Shown: piece by piece, positions 16,869 to 25,486 of the stretch | How the letters are laid out: every line of letters starts with the position of its first letter | Position numbering within the stretch: position 1 is the stretch's first letter | DNA from: Vibrio splendidus | Lineage (GTDB): Bacteria > Pseudomonadota > Gammaproteobacteria > Enterobacterales > Vibrionaceae | DNA: 46,581 bases | Reading direction: 5' to 3' | Assembly: GCF_002873455.1 (NCBI RefSeq) | Contig: NZ_MCUN01000021.1 | Location: 1-46,581 of the forward strand | Translations under genes and position numbers: made by a program | The notes under the pieces: generated by a model | Database searches by the model: none | Told to the model about the DNA's origin: nothing | The model's input: the letters and a program-made list of their open reading frames with translations, nothing else

Positions 16869-18164
16869 ATGACTACTAAAAGACACATGAGCGAAGTTCC
16901 TATGATTCAAAGGGTAGCCGCTTATCTTGCAATTCTAGTTGGCTACTTTTTCTATTGTTATAACTTTGTAATTATTGACTACGTACGCCCATACATCGTT
17001 GATGCGTATGATGGTATTAACTTAGCGGATACCGCTCAGTTCTATACATGGCAGTCGGTTGGCGCACTTATTGGTGCTCTAAGCTGTGCATGGGTGGCAT
17101 CAAACTTTGGTAAGAAATCGACTCTTATTGTCATCACTGCACTGAACGGCGGCGCAACCATCATCAATATGATGTTTACTGACTACGCGATGTGGGCAGC
17201 AATGCGTTTCATCATCGGTATTTCTTTAGGTGGTTACTTCACCGTCGCTGTGAGCTTGATGATCGGCCTATTCACGCCATCAGTTCGCGGTAAGTTAACG
17301 GCATTTGCTTCTTCTATGTTCTCTGTTGCTCTAATGGCAATGGGGGCATACGCGGCGTTCATTTCTAGCATAGATGCACCTTGGCAGAGCCTAATGTGGG
17401 TGGGTGGTATTCCTCCTCTAGTTGCTGCTGCACTGATGATCTTCATCCTGCCTAGCGACAAAAAAGTGATCGCTTACGGTGAAGAAGATCAAGCCGCGGC
17501 TGAAGCATCGAATAAACCAGCGAAGAAAGGTTCTTGGGGTGAAATGCTAAGCGCGCCTTACCGTAAGCTAACCATCACTTGTCTACTACTGGCTGGCCTT
17601 AACTTTTATGGCTACCAATTCTTCTCAGGCTTCGTGACAACGTACCTGAAAGAAGTTCGCCAATTTGACGGTTCAACTATCGGCATCATTTTCTCTATCT
17701 CAGCATTCGGTTCTCTATTCGGTGCTTGGGTATGGGGTGCAATCGCCGACAAATACGGCCGTAAAGTGAACGCGTTTGGCTTCATTCTTGCGGGTGTCAT
17801 GGCTTCAGTCTTCTTCGTTGCACCAAGCGACGTGATGATCGGCAGCCTAAACATGCTGGCTATCCTAGGTCTTATCTACAACTTCGGTTTGTCTGCTTCT
17901 GCAGTGTGGGGTGGCTACTTCTCTGAGTTGTTCCCAGCTCACCTACGTAGCTTCGGTGCAGCTCTGTTCCACGGTGGTCGTATCATCGGCATGTGGGCAC
18001 CAATGGTGTTGGTATTCATCCAAGAGCGCAGCGACCTTGCAACAGCAATGTGGGGCTCGCCAATCGTATGGATTCTGGCTGGTCTACTGTGGCTATCTCT
18101 ACCAGAAACATTGAAAGGCGGCATTTTCGACAAGAGCAAGAAAGCGGAAACAGCAAAAGCTTAA
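16869..18164 (+). CDS. MFS transporter
   Basis: Major facilitator superfamily carrier of 431 residues with about 12 membrane helices. Motif A-like loops are seen at FGKKSTLIV (between helices 2 and 3) and DKYGRKVNAFG (between helices 8 and 9). The sequence resembles metabolite:proton symporters of the sialate/aromatic-acid groups. It heads a plus-strand set with a SnoaL-like protein, a porin and a LacI regulator, so it is probably the inner-membrane importer of the compound that enters through the porin. Codon bias is strong, suggesting high expression when induced. The substrate is unknown. Confidence 0.85.
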   Translation: MTTKRHMSEVPMIQRVAAYLAILVGYFFYCYNFVIIDYVRPYIVDAYDGINLADTAQFYTWQSVGALIGALSCAWVASNFGKKSTLIVITALNGGATIINMMFTDYAMWAAMRFIIGISLGGYFTVAVSLMIGLFTPSVRGKLTAFASSMFSVALMAMGAYAAFISSIDAPWQSLMWVGGIPPLVAAALMIFILPSDKKVIAYGEEDQAAAEASNKPAKKGSWGEMLSAPYRKLTITCLLLAGLNFYGYQFFSGFVTTYLKEVRQFDGSTIGIIFSISAFGSLFGAWVWGAIADKYGRKVNAFGFILAGVMASVFFVAPSDVMIGSLNMLAILGLIYNFGLSASAVWGGYFSELFPAHLRSFGAALFHGGRIIGMWAPMVLVFIQERSDLATAMWGSPIVWILAGLLWLSLPETLKGGIFDKSKKAETAKA

Positions 18165-18243
18165 TCCCCCTTTATTTAAAGACTTCTAAAAGTTGAAAAC
18201 CTCTAAAAGTCGAAACCTCTAAAGACACGAAATAAACATCAAT

Positions 18244-18263
18244 CCGGCTGAGAAATCAGCCGG
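18244..18263 (+). promoter_or_regulatory. Intercistronic hairpin with GAAA tetraloop
   Basis: CCGGCTGA (18244-18251) pairs perfectly with TCAGCCGG (18256-18263) around GAAA, a stable GNRA loop. No T-run follows. It lies between the MFS stop and the next gene and probably affects mRNA stability or processing. Confidence 0.65.
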
Positions 18264-18326
18264 TAACAAAATCCAAATCGAGTCCTGTTCCGAATGTTGG
18301 CTCGACAACAAAAAAGAGAATTTACT

Positions 18327-19343
18327 ATGTCTAAATATCAAGAAGCTAAACGCATCGTTCGCGATTACTTTGACGCAATGGAAAACGCAACTCACGAGAA
18401 CGTTGCTGAAGTTTTAAAAGCGCACACGTCTGAAGATTACTTGTGGCGCGGTGTTTACCCATTCCGCGAGCAAGAAGGCGCACAAGCAGCGGCTGACGTA
18501 TTCTGGGCGCCAATGATGAAGTCAATGACTCGCATGCAGCGTCGTCAAGACATCTTCATCGGTGGTAACAACGAAGTTAACCCAGATGAAATTTGGGTAA
18601 TGAGCATGGGCCACTTCATGGGTCTGTTCGACGCTGAATACCTAGGCATGCGCCCTACTGGCAAGATCATGAACGTTCGCTACGCGGAGTTTAACTGTGT
18701 TGTTGATGGCAAAATCACTAAGACAGGCCTGTTCCTAGACCTTCTAGGCATGATGGATCAAGCGGGTTGCTACCCACTTCCACCATCAACTGGTAAGCAC
18801 TTCGTATACCCTGGCCCACGTAACCACGATGGTCTGCTATTCGAAGACGCGGCTCCAGAAGAAGGCGTTGCAACGCTGGCTCTAGTCAACAAAATGGTTG
18901 ATGACCTGTCTGCTCTTAACGACAGCGGCGCGATGGGTTGCCCGCCAGAAGTACTAGCGAAGAGCTGGTCAAAAGATATGATTTGGTACGGCCCATGTGG
19001 TATTGGCGCGTCTTACACGATTCCTCGCTACCAACAACAGCACCAACTTCCTTTCCGTAACAACCTGAAAGACAAGAAGTTTAACGGCCACGTTTGTCGT
19101 TTCGCTGAAGGTAACTTCTCTTGTTTCTTCGGTTGGCCAAATCTATCAAACACACCAACGGGCGGTTTCCTAGGTATGACTGGCGGTGAAGTTCGTGCCA
19201 ACATGCAAGTGGTTGACGTTTACTACCGCGACGGTGACAAACTGTCTGAGAACTGGGTTCTTATCGACCTTCCTTACTGGCTACAACAACAAGGTGTCGA
19301 TGTGTTCGAACGCACTGCATCTATCTTGAACCCAACTCTGTAA
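18327..19343 (+). CDS. Tandem SnoaL/NTF2-fold protein (nuclear transport factor 2 family)
   Basis: A 338-residue cytoplasmic protein (no signal peptide) built of two related halves of the SnoaL-like NTF2 fold. The first half begins YFDAMENATHENVAEVLKAH and includes DYLWRGVYPF. The second begins LVNKMVDDLSALNDSGAMG and includes DMIWYGPCGIGASYTIPRYQQQH. SnoaL-like proteins are small cyclases, isomerases, hydrolases or binding proteins acting on cyclic or aromatic compounds. Two halves fused suggest an internal dimer. An ATG at 18327 with AAGAG upstream is preferred over the in-frame start at 18294, which adds 11 unconserved residues. Highly biased codons. Sandwiched between an MFS importer and a porin, it is the only enzyme-like member of the set; its reaction is unknown. 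Confidence 0.75.
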   Translation: MSKYQEAKRIVRDYFDAMENATHENVAEVLKAHTSEDYLWRGVYPFREQEGAQAAADVFWAPMMKSMTRMQRRQDIFIGGNNEVNPDEIWVMSMGHFMGLFDAEYLGMRPTGKIMNVRYAEFNCVVDGKITKTGLFLDLLGMMDQAGCYPLPPSTGKHFVYPGPRNHDGLLFEDAAPEEGVATLALVNKMVDDLSALNDSGAMGCPPEVLAKSWSKDMIWYGPCGIGASYTIPRYQQQHQLPFRNNLKDKKFNGHVCRFAEGNFSCFFGWPNLSNTPTGGFLGMTGGEVRANMQVVDVYYRDGDKLSENWVLIDLPYWLQQQGVDVFERTASILNPTL

Positions 19344-19392
19344 CCGTGTCCTATTGTTTACCTAGTCCTTACCTACGCTAGGCAAACATGAC

Positions 19393-19420
19393 TGCCGAGG
19401 GCTCCTTCTCGCCCTCGGCA
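19393..19420 (+). promoter_or_regulatory. Strong intercistronic hairpin before porin
   Basis: TGCCGAGGGC (19393-19402) pairs perfectly with GCCCTCGGCA (19411-19420) around 8 nt. No T-run follows, so it resembles the other hairpins that separate co-transcribed genes here, though partial termination is possible. Confidence 0.65.
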
Positions 19421-19542
19421 ACTTGCTCCATCCAAGATAACCAACTTGTGCCTCACGGATGGGCACACCCTGCCAAACCATTACCTATATAACGGGCTTG
19501 AAAGCACGGCGGCTTTCTACGGCCTGAATAAAGAGAATAATA

Positions 19543-20619
19543 ATGAACAAGTCGATACTTTCTGCAGTGATCCTAACGGCACTTACGTCAGGTTCAGCTT
19601 TTGCTGCACACACTTTTACCAATGACGCGGGCGACAGCCTTACTTTAGATGGACGCTTTGACGTTCGTTACCAAGATAAAGGTGGCGATCACAACGGCGA
19701 ATGGAACAGCGGTAGTTCTCGTTTCGGCCTTAAAGGCCAAATGGGGCTAGACAACGATTGGACTGGCTTTGGCCATGCCGAATGGGGTTACAACTCGGGT
19801 GCTAACGGCGACAATATTTACGACCGACTTCTATACGCTGGCGTAGAGCACGAGAAATACGGCAAGATTGCGGCGGGTACTAAGCAATGGTCAACCTTCT
19901 ATGACGTAGCTTGGTTTACCGATATGGGCCGTGTATTTGGTTCACGTGGTTCAGGCTATTACAACCTGTCTGACTGGGGCATTGCTTCAGGTACAGGTCG
20001 TGCAGAAAATTCAATCACTTACCGCAACAACATTAGCGATAACTGGAAATACGGCTTCACTTATCAAACCACTCGTGAAGATGTTGGCCTAGCTAACAAC
20101 TTAACAGCAACGCTGAAAAACGGTATGGGTGCGTCAACGCTTTACACTGTGATGGATGGCTTAACCATAGGTTTGGCTTACCATCAAAATGAATTCGACG
20201 ATGTTGATGCTGGCGTTAAAAGCATCAAAGATGGTGATACACAGCGCATCGGTTTGTTAGGTGTGAACTACACCAGCAACGGTCTATTTGTTGGCTTCAC
20301 CTATAGCCAAGGTTCAAACTGGGAAACCACCAGCCAAGCTGAATTCTACGACCACCGTGGTGCTGAATTCTTCACTTATTACCACTTTGAAAACGGTCTG
20401 CGTCCAACCTTTAACGTTAACTACTTAACGGACACAGACGACAATGCTAATGGCTACGATCGTCAGCTTATTATCCCTGGTCTTGAGTACCACTTTAAGA
20501 AAAACAAGTTCTTAGTATGGACGGAATACCAAATCGATAACGGTAACGACAAATCAGTGGGTAACCATTACGAAAACAATGACGACCAGTTTGCTGCGGG
20601 TATCCGTTACTACTTCTAA
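19543..20619 (+). CDS. Outer-membrane porin (Gram-negative trimeric type)
   Basis: Beta-barrel porin of 358 residues. The signal peptide ends in AFA (about residue 21). The N-terminal strand region DSLTLDGRFDVRYQDKG and GSSRFGLKGQMGLDNDWTGFG follow the general porin pattern of the OmpU/OmpC type, and the chain ends in IRYYF with the terminal Phe needed for outer-membrane insertion. It is not OmpU itself by sequence. As the third gene after the MFS carrier and the SnoaL-like protein, it is probably a substrate-specific entry channel. AGAGAATAATA precedes the ATG. A GGCTTTT repeat and a terminator follow. Confidence 0.88.
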   Translation: MNKSILSAVILTALTSGSAFAAHTFTNDAGDSLTLDGRFDVRYQDKGGDHNGEWNSGSSRFGLKGQMGLDNDWTGFGHAEWGYNSGANGDNIYDRLLYAGVEHEKYGKIAAGTKQWSTFYDVAWFTDMGRVFGSRGSGYYNLSDWGIASGTGRAENSITYRNNISDNWKYGFTYQTTREDVGLANNLTATLKNGMGASTLYTVMDGLTIGLAYHQNEFDDVDAGVKSIKDGDTQRIGLLGVNYTSNGLFVGFTYSQGSNWETTSQAEFYDHRGAEFFTYYHFENGLRPTFNVNYLTDTDDNANGYDRQLIIPGLEYHFKKNKFLVWTEYQIDNGNDKSVGNHYENNDDQFAAGIRYYF

Positions 20620-20634
20620 TAGCTAACAGTTAAT

Positions 20635-20667
20635 GGCTTTTGGCTTTTGGCTTTTGGCTTTTGGCTT
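20635..20667. repeat. 7-bp tandem repeat (GGCTTTT) x4.7
   Basis: Four exact copies of GGCTTTT (20635-20662) plus GGCTT, 15 bp after the porin stop and before its terminator. Confidence 0.9.
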
Positions 20668-20722
20668 AACAGTCTAATAACTTAGCGGTATGTCACTCAT
20701 TTTATGAGTAAATTCGTAATCT

Positions 20723-20750
20723 AAAGCTCTGCTCTTGTGCAGAGCTTTTT
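20723..20750 (+). terminator. Terminator after porin
   Basis: AAAGCTCTGC (20723-20732) pairs with GCAGAGCTTT (20739-20748), and the T-run continues to 20750. Confidence 0.85.
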
Positions 20751-20854
20751 GATAAGTGCACTTTTAAGTTAATACAAATAATGGGTTATACCCAACATTA
20801 AATTTAGAATAATCAATATTCCTTATTTTTCAGTCTATTCCTTAGTATTACTTT

Positions 20855-20867
20855 ATGAGTACGTACC
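20855..20867 (-). promoter_or_regulatory. Candidate autoregulatory LacI operator
   Basis: Contains the palindromic core GTACGTAC. The reverse strand GGTACGTACTCAT matches 12 of 13 bases with the MFS promoter element at 16711. It is 48 bp before the lacI start. Confidence 0.45.
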
Positions 20868-20915
20868 TAATTATGGTATTCTGTGCGCAGTCAATTTGGT
20901 TCCAAAGTATGGTCT

Positions 20916-21947
20916 ATGAACTCTCCAAAACACTCCACTTCATCGAAACAAACCGTCACTTCAAAAGATGTCGCTAAGCTTGCTGGCGTTTCTCAATCAA
21001 CTGTATCTCGCGTATTTGTGCCGGGCAGTTCGGTGTCTGAAAAGACTAAACAAAAAGTGTTCGATGCAGCAAAGTCGTTGAATTATCGTCCCAATGCCTT
21101 TGCACGCAGCCTGACGACAAACGAATCCAAATTGATTGGTTTGGTTTTCCCAGACGCTGACTACCCTATCCACATGAAGACTCTGCAACTTATCTCTACT
21201 GAACTTCAAAAACAGGGTTACTCTGCGGTATTGATTCCTTGGCAAGTCGATGGCAATGACAACCATTCGATTCCAAACATCTTCCAATATCGAGTCGATG
21301 GTGTGATTGCGGCCTCTGCGACATTCAACAAGTCACTTTATGAAGAGTGCGAAGAGTTCGACATCCCTATCGTTCAATACGCACGTGTTGTTGAAGGCAC
21401 CAAAAGTAGCCATGTGGTGAGTGATAACTACGCCGCGGGGCAATTTGCCGCCCAACACTTCCATAAGCTTGGAATAAAGTCAGCAACTTATGTGACAGGT
21501 AATGTTCCAACATTTACCAATGGCGAGCGTCAGGTCGGTTTCTGCACTGAATTTGAAGACCTAACGGGCAAACAAGCTCGTGTGATTGAAGCTGACTACG
21601 ACTATCTTGATTCGTTAGAAATCATCCGTGCAATGTTCAATGAAGCTTCTCACCCGCAAGCCGTGTTCTGTGCGACAGATAACCTTGCAATGGCAGTCAT
21701 GGATGTGGCTCGTTTGGAGTTTGGACTTCGAATTCCAGAAGACCTACAAGTGATAGGTTTTGATGACATTCCACAAACTCAATGGCTCAACTACCAACTG
21801 ACGACGTTTAAGCAGGATTTCCGTCGCCTAGCGCGCGAATCAGTAAAAATTGTGGTTAGCCAAATTCAAGAGCAAGACACTAGCTTAGTAAAGCTAATGG
21901 TTCCTGTTCAATTTGTAGAGCGTAACACCACGCTGAAAGTTAACTAG
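20916..21947 (+). CDS. LacI-family transcriptional regulator
   Basis: A 343-residue repressor or activator. The N-terminal helix-turn-helix reads VTSKDVAKLAGVSQSTVSRVF (about residues 14-34), then the hinge NYRPNAFARSL. A periplasmic-binding-protein-like effector domain fills the rest (LIGLVFPD, then GFDDIPQTQWL near 285 and a late TTFKQDF). A GTG at 20883 is in frame but adds 11 residues; the ATG at 20916 places the HTH at the family's usual distance from the N-terminus. It follows the porin in the same orientation and probably controls the MFS-SnoaL-porin set. The effector is unknown, likely the transported compound or a derivative. Confidence 0.9.
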   Translation: MNSPKHSTSSKQTVTSKDVAKLAGVSQSTVSRVFVPGSSVSEKTKQKVFDAAKSLNYRPNAFARSLTTNESKLIGLVFPDADYPIHMKTLQLISTELQKQGYSAVLIPWQVDGNDNHSIPNIFQYRVDGVIAASATFNKSLYEECEEFDIPIVQYARVVEGTKSSHVVSDNYAAGQFAAQHFHKLGIKSATYVTGNVPTFTNGERQVGFCTEFEDLTGKQARVIEADYDYLDSLEIIRAMFNEASHPQAVFCATDNLAMAVMDVARLEFGLRIPEDLQVIGFDDIPQTQWLNYQLTTFKQDFRRLARESVKIVVSQIQEQDTSLVKLMVPVQFVERNTTLKVN

Positions 21948-21964
21948 CAAACAACCAGATATAA

Positions 21965-22004
21965 AAATCCCGTTACTCTAGCGACAGAGTAACGGGATTT
22001 TTTA
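21965..22004. terminator. Bidirectional terminator between lacI and sulfatase
   Basis: A 15-bp perfect stem runs from AAATCCCGTT (from 21965) to AACGGGATTT (ending 22000) with a 6-nt loop. It has A residues on the left and T residues on the right. Confidence 0.9.
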
Positions 22005-22068
22005 TTTTCTAAGCAACTTGTTTTTATAAGAGGCTGTATTTCCCATATTACTTTAAATCAAAAGCTAC

Positions 22069-23571
22069 TTAATTTCCGACACCACCACTGTTTTGAGCGG
22101 AGCTTTCAGGCGTAACAGGAGGCCACTCTTCAAATGTGGCTAAATGTTGTTGAATCGCTGCTTGAGCAGGACCAAACGCCCACATTTTCTGTCCCATCCA
22201 CTTTAAGTACATACCTGATTCTTCTGCCGCTCTTTCATAAGGATCACGACGTAAGTTAAAGAGCAAAGGTGCGTTAAGCTCTTCTTTAGGACCACTCCAA
22301 CCATGATTCTGAACTACGAAGTGTGCTTTCCAATCACCAACTCGGACGGCTTGTAGCTTGTCTCGTTCGTAGTAGTAAATTTCTTTACGGTTTGATTCGC
22401 CTTTTTCCGTCAACATATCAACTTGGTTGTAGCCATCAAGGTGCGCTTTAAAGCCATCATGACCTTCCAACATCTTCTCTTTCAGATCCGATGGACCACC
22501 CGCAGCTGCAATCAAGGTTGGTAGCCAATCCATACCGTCAAAGGTACCATTTCCTACACTACCCGCGGGAATTTTACCCGGCCAACTTACCAATGCAGGC
22601 GCTCTTACACCGCCTTCCCAAGTTGTACCTTTCTCACCGCGAAATGGTGTCATACCACCATCCGGCCACGTCATGATTTCAGGGCCGTTGTCAGCAGTAA
22701 AAATGATGATAGTGTTTTCAGCGATGCCTAACTCTTCCATTTTGGCCATCATTTCACCGACATGATCGTCAAGATCTTTCATGACAACTTCTTGAAGTCC
22801 CCAACCATTTTGACCAAGCATAGCTTCGTATTCAGGAGAAAGATGCGTCCATACGTGGCCACGAGAGGGGCAGTACCAAGTAAAGAATGGTTTATCCGCT
22901 TCAACGGCTCTCTCGATGAAATTGATCGCGTGCTTGTTAACTTCGTCGTCCAGTGTACGCATACGCTCAATCGAAAGTGCACCATCATCTTCAATGGTTT
23001 GTCCGCCCTTGCCATCGGATTTTGAGTAAATCACATTACGAGGCGCAAATGCATCTAGCGATCCATCTTTAGGCCAATCTGGATCTTCGGTGTATTCCAT
23101 CGCATTCAAGTGATACAACCAACCCCAGTATTCATCAAAGCCATGCATTGTTGGAAGAAATTCATCTCTATCACCGAGGTGGTTCTTACCAAACTGTCCA
23201 GTCACGTACCCCATCGTTTTAAGCATTTCAGGAAGCGTTGGCGTATCCGCACTTAAACCAACCGGACCACCAGGTAAACCAACCGAGTGCATTCCGGTTC
23301 GAACAGGAAGCTGACCAGTTAGGAATGCGGAGCGACCCGCCGTACAAGATGGTTGCGCATAGTAATCAGTGAGTAGCATGCCCTTCTCGGCAATACTGTC
23401 GATATTTGGTGTTTCACTGCTCATCACACCATTGTGATAAGCGCTCAGATTTGAGATGCCAATATCATCGGTAAAGATAACAAAAATATTGGGTTGCTCT
23501 TGGGCTGACCATGCTGAGAGTGAAAAGCCACTCAACAAACTCAGAGTAAGAAGATGGGAAATCCTTTTCAT
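22069..23571 (-). CDS. Secreted sulfatase (arylsulfatase-like, S1 family)
   Basis: Type I formylglycine-dependent sulfatase of 500 residues, exported by a signal peptide ending in SAWSA (residue 23). The motif CTAGRSAFLTG gives Cys76 as the residue converted to formylglycine, and Asp35-Asp36 (FTDDIG) plus ADNGPE supply calcium ligands. The reading CxAGR is one of the accepted variants of CxPSR. It hydrolyses sulfate esters, in marine bacteria often on algal polysaccharides, though aryl sulfates are also possible. Its start is 9 bp after the stop of a DUF4345 membrane gene, so the two are co-transcribed. No sulfatase-maturation enzyme is in the window. Confidence 0.92.
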   Translation of the reverse strand: MKRISHLLTLSLLSGFSLSAWSAQEQPNIFVIFTDDIGISNLSAYHNGVMSSETPNIDSIAEKGMLLTDYYAQPSCTAGRSAFLTGQLPVRTGMHSVGLPGGPVGLSADTPTLPEMLKTMGYVTGQFGKNHLGDRDEFLPTMHGFDEYWGWLYHLNAMEYTEDPDWPKDGSLDAFAPRNVIYSKSDGKGGQTIEDDGALSIERMRTLDDEVNKHAINFIERAVEADKPFFTWYCPSRGHVWTHLSPEYEAMLGQNGWGLQEVVMKDLDDHVGEMMAKMEELGIAENTIIIFTADNGPEIMTWPDGGMTPFRGEKGTTWEGGVRAPALVSWPGKIPAGSVGNGTFDGMDWLPTLIAAAGGPSDLKEKMLEGHDGFKAHLDGYNQVDMLTEKGESNRKEIYYYERDKLQAVRVGDWKAHFVVQNHGWSGPKEELNAPLLFNLRRDPYERAAEESGMYLKWMGQKMWAFGPAQAAIQQHLATFEEWPPVTPESSAQNSGGVGN

Positions 23572-23580
23572 ATAATGTCC

Positions 23581-23970
23581 TTATACTGTTTCAGATTGTT
23601 CATTGTGAATCATTTTTATTCCTACCAAGCCAAAGCCAAGCTCCAATAGTAAATAGACGAAAAGTAACCAGTGAGGCATACCATCCAACACTAAACTGAT
23701 GACTCGACCTGCAGCTAAACCCAACATAAAAACCACCAAGCTATAAAGCGCTGGCAGCCGATATTTCTTGATCAATGCACCACTAATCCAAAATAAAGCC
23801 AGTGCCAAGTACAGCCCCATTACTGCACGAAATATATGAGTCACGTTGATAGGACTAGCATCGATACCAAATAGGTAATCCAGTGAAATAACCGGAGCAT
23901 AACCATAAGACAAAGCAATCGGCGTTAAGCCCAAAACGGCGACTAATAAGAAAGCACTCTGTTGTTTCAT
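23581..23970 (-). CDS. DUF4345-like four-helix membrane protein
   Basis: A 129-residue protein with four predicted membrane helices. Conserved-looking residues lie in GIDASPINVTHIFRAVMGLYLA and AAGRVISLVLDGMPHW, the pattern of DUF4345 proteins; function unknown. The ATG at 23970 has GAGGG just before it. A longer frame opens at 24009 but has no clear ribosome binding site. It precedes the sulfatase gene by 9 bp in the same orientation, suggesting a shared mRNA and perhaps a role in the same uptake or stress process. Divergent from an outer-membrane barrel gene. Confidence 0.72.
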   Translation of the reverse strand: MKQQSAFLLVAVLGLTPIALSYGYAPVISLDYLFGIDASPINVTHIFRAVMGLYLALALFWISGALIKKYRLPALYSLVVFMLGLAAGRVISLVLDGMPHWLLFVYLLLELGFGLVGIKMIHNEQSETV

Positions 23971-24108
23971 ACCCTCACTCTTTAAATTTGCCTCTTTAAT
24001 AAAAAACATAGTCTACAATCAAAAATGTACAAGTTGCATATAAAGAAAATGGATAATTAATACATACATTTATGGTGTGTTTTACAAACTTGGGATAGGG
24101 ATATCAAT

Positions 24109-24876
24109 ATGGCTAAATGGCATTACCTAATTGCATCAGCGTTGGTGGTTAGCTCGACAGTAAATGCTCAACAAGCAACTCAACCAGCAAGCACAGTACA
24201 ATGGCAACACAGCTTCGAAATTTACGCTCTCGCGCTCAACATCCACGGTGACAGCACTATAGGTAACTTTTCTACAGACGTTGATATCGATCCCTCGTTC
24301 ATCATGGATCATATCGATATGACGGCGATGGTTCGTTTAGAAGGAATTTATGACAATCAATGGGGTTACTACATCGATTACAGTTACATGAAGCTTAGTG
24401 GTAAGTCCGATTCGATCATCGGCAGTGCCGGAATTCTTAATGGCAAACTAGAGCTCAGACAAGGTGTGTTAGAAGCAAAAGGTTTTAAACGCTATCAGTA
24501 TGACTTCGGTAATATTGACTACATGGTTGGGCTACGTTGGTGGGACAACGACATTGATTCAAAGCTCTATACAAGTAATGGGACAACCCTGAACTCTAGG
24601 TCTTTAGAGGAAGATTGGGTTGATTACCTTATCGGTGTTCGTTGGACAAAAAAACTTAACAAAGATTGGACAGTGCATACGAGTATCGACATAGGGATGG
24701 GTAGCGACACTGACTTTACTTCGTCCTTGTTAACTGGGGCACGTTATCAAATAAACAGTTGGTCAGATCTGAACCTCGCGTACAAATCTACTTGGGTTGA
24801 TTACGAAAACAAAGGTACTTTCGAATACGATACAGCCTCGCAAGGTTTCTTGATCGGTTGGGCTGCTCACTTTTGA
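24109..24876 (+). CDS. Outer-membrane beta-barrel protein of unknown function
   Basis: A 255-residue exported protein. The signal peptide ends in VNA (residue 20). Alternating hydrophobic and polar strands follow, e.g. WGYYIDYSYMKLSG, MVGLRWWDND, DYLIGVRWTKKL, LLTGARYQI and the final GFLIGWAAHF, which ends in Phe, as outer-membrane barrels do. About eight to ten strands fit the length. Similar small barrels accompany sulfatase and polysaccharide genes. Its divergent position, about 140 bp from the DUF4345-sulfatase operon, suggests shared regulation, perhaps as an entry pore. No specific family name can be assigned. Confidence 0.7.
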   Translation: MAKWHYLIASALVVSSTVNAQQATQPASTVQWQHSFEIYALALNIHGDSTIGNFSTDVDIDPSFIMDHIDMTAMVRLEGIYDNQWGYYIDYSYMKLSGKSDSIIGSAGILNGKLELRQGVLEAKGFKRYQYDFGNIDYMVGLRWWDNDIDSKLYTSNGTTLNSRSLEEDWVDYLIGVRWTKKLNKDWTVHTSIDIGMGSDTDFTSSLLTGARYQINSWSDLNLAYKSTWVDYENKGTFEYDTASQGFLIGWAAHF

Positions 24877-24968
24877 TTAGGAATCAATAGATTAAGAATT
24901 TAGGTAAGCCTGGTTCATGGCTTACCTTTTAATGAAGTCTACTTTCCACAGAACTTTTGATGACCTAC

Positions 24969-25388
24969 CTACTGACTCACAGGATGTGGTACAACACACT
25001 CTTGCTTCATGATCTTGAGGCCAGTATCAAGCGTTTCTGTCCACGCTTGCTCAACTTGCTCGTTATAATGCGGGTCGTACTTTTTAACCGTATTAAGCAA
25101 TGAATTGAACCACTCATTGAGCTCTTGTTCAGAGATATCCATCCCTAAGTCTTTGTGTTGCTTACCCAGCCTTTTCACCGAGTTTCGTACACTTGACAGG
25201 CCAGAAGAGTTATAAATCAGGATGATTGAGGCTTTAAGCATTTTCGTTTGTTGCTCTAACCCTATGTTTTCAAAACGTTCTGAAAACCTAGGATTATGCT
25301 CACAAAAATCCTCCAGAAAAGTCTCCAAGAACTCTTGGTCAATCCTGCAACGTTCAAAGCTTTCATAAAACAATTCATTTGGTGTCAT
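24969..25388 (-). CDS. Bacterial globin
   Basis: A 139-residue single-domain globin. Helices match the pattern FLEDFCEHNPRFSERFENIGLEQQTKML (A to C/CD region, Phe at CD1) and VKRLGKQHKDLGM, whose His78 is the likely proximal heme ligand in helix F. The C-terminal helices G and H are polar. It is shorter than flavohemoglobin and lacks a reductase domain. Roles in oxygen or NO handling or in signalling are known in the family, but none is shown here. It stands alone, convergent with the outer-membrane barrel gene. Confidence 0.78.
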   Translation of the reverse strand: MTPNELFYESFERCRIDQEFLETFLEDFCEHNPRFSERFENIGLEQQTKMLKASIILIYNSSGLSSVRNSVKRLGKQHKDLGMDISEQELNEWFNSLLNTVKKYDPHYNEQVEQAWTETLDTGLKIMKQECVVPHPVSQ

Positions 25389-25486
25389 CTAGCCTGCCCC
25401 TAGCAATAATCAAGTTATCCTTAGTCATAAACTTGTCTTAGCGATCAACTTATCTTAAGAATCAACACGATCCAATCATACTCACA

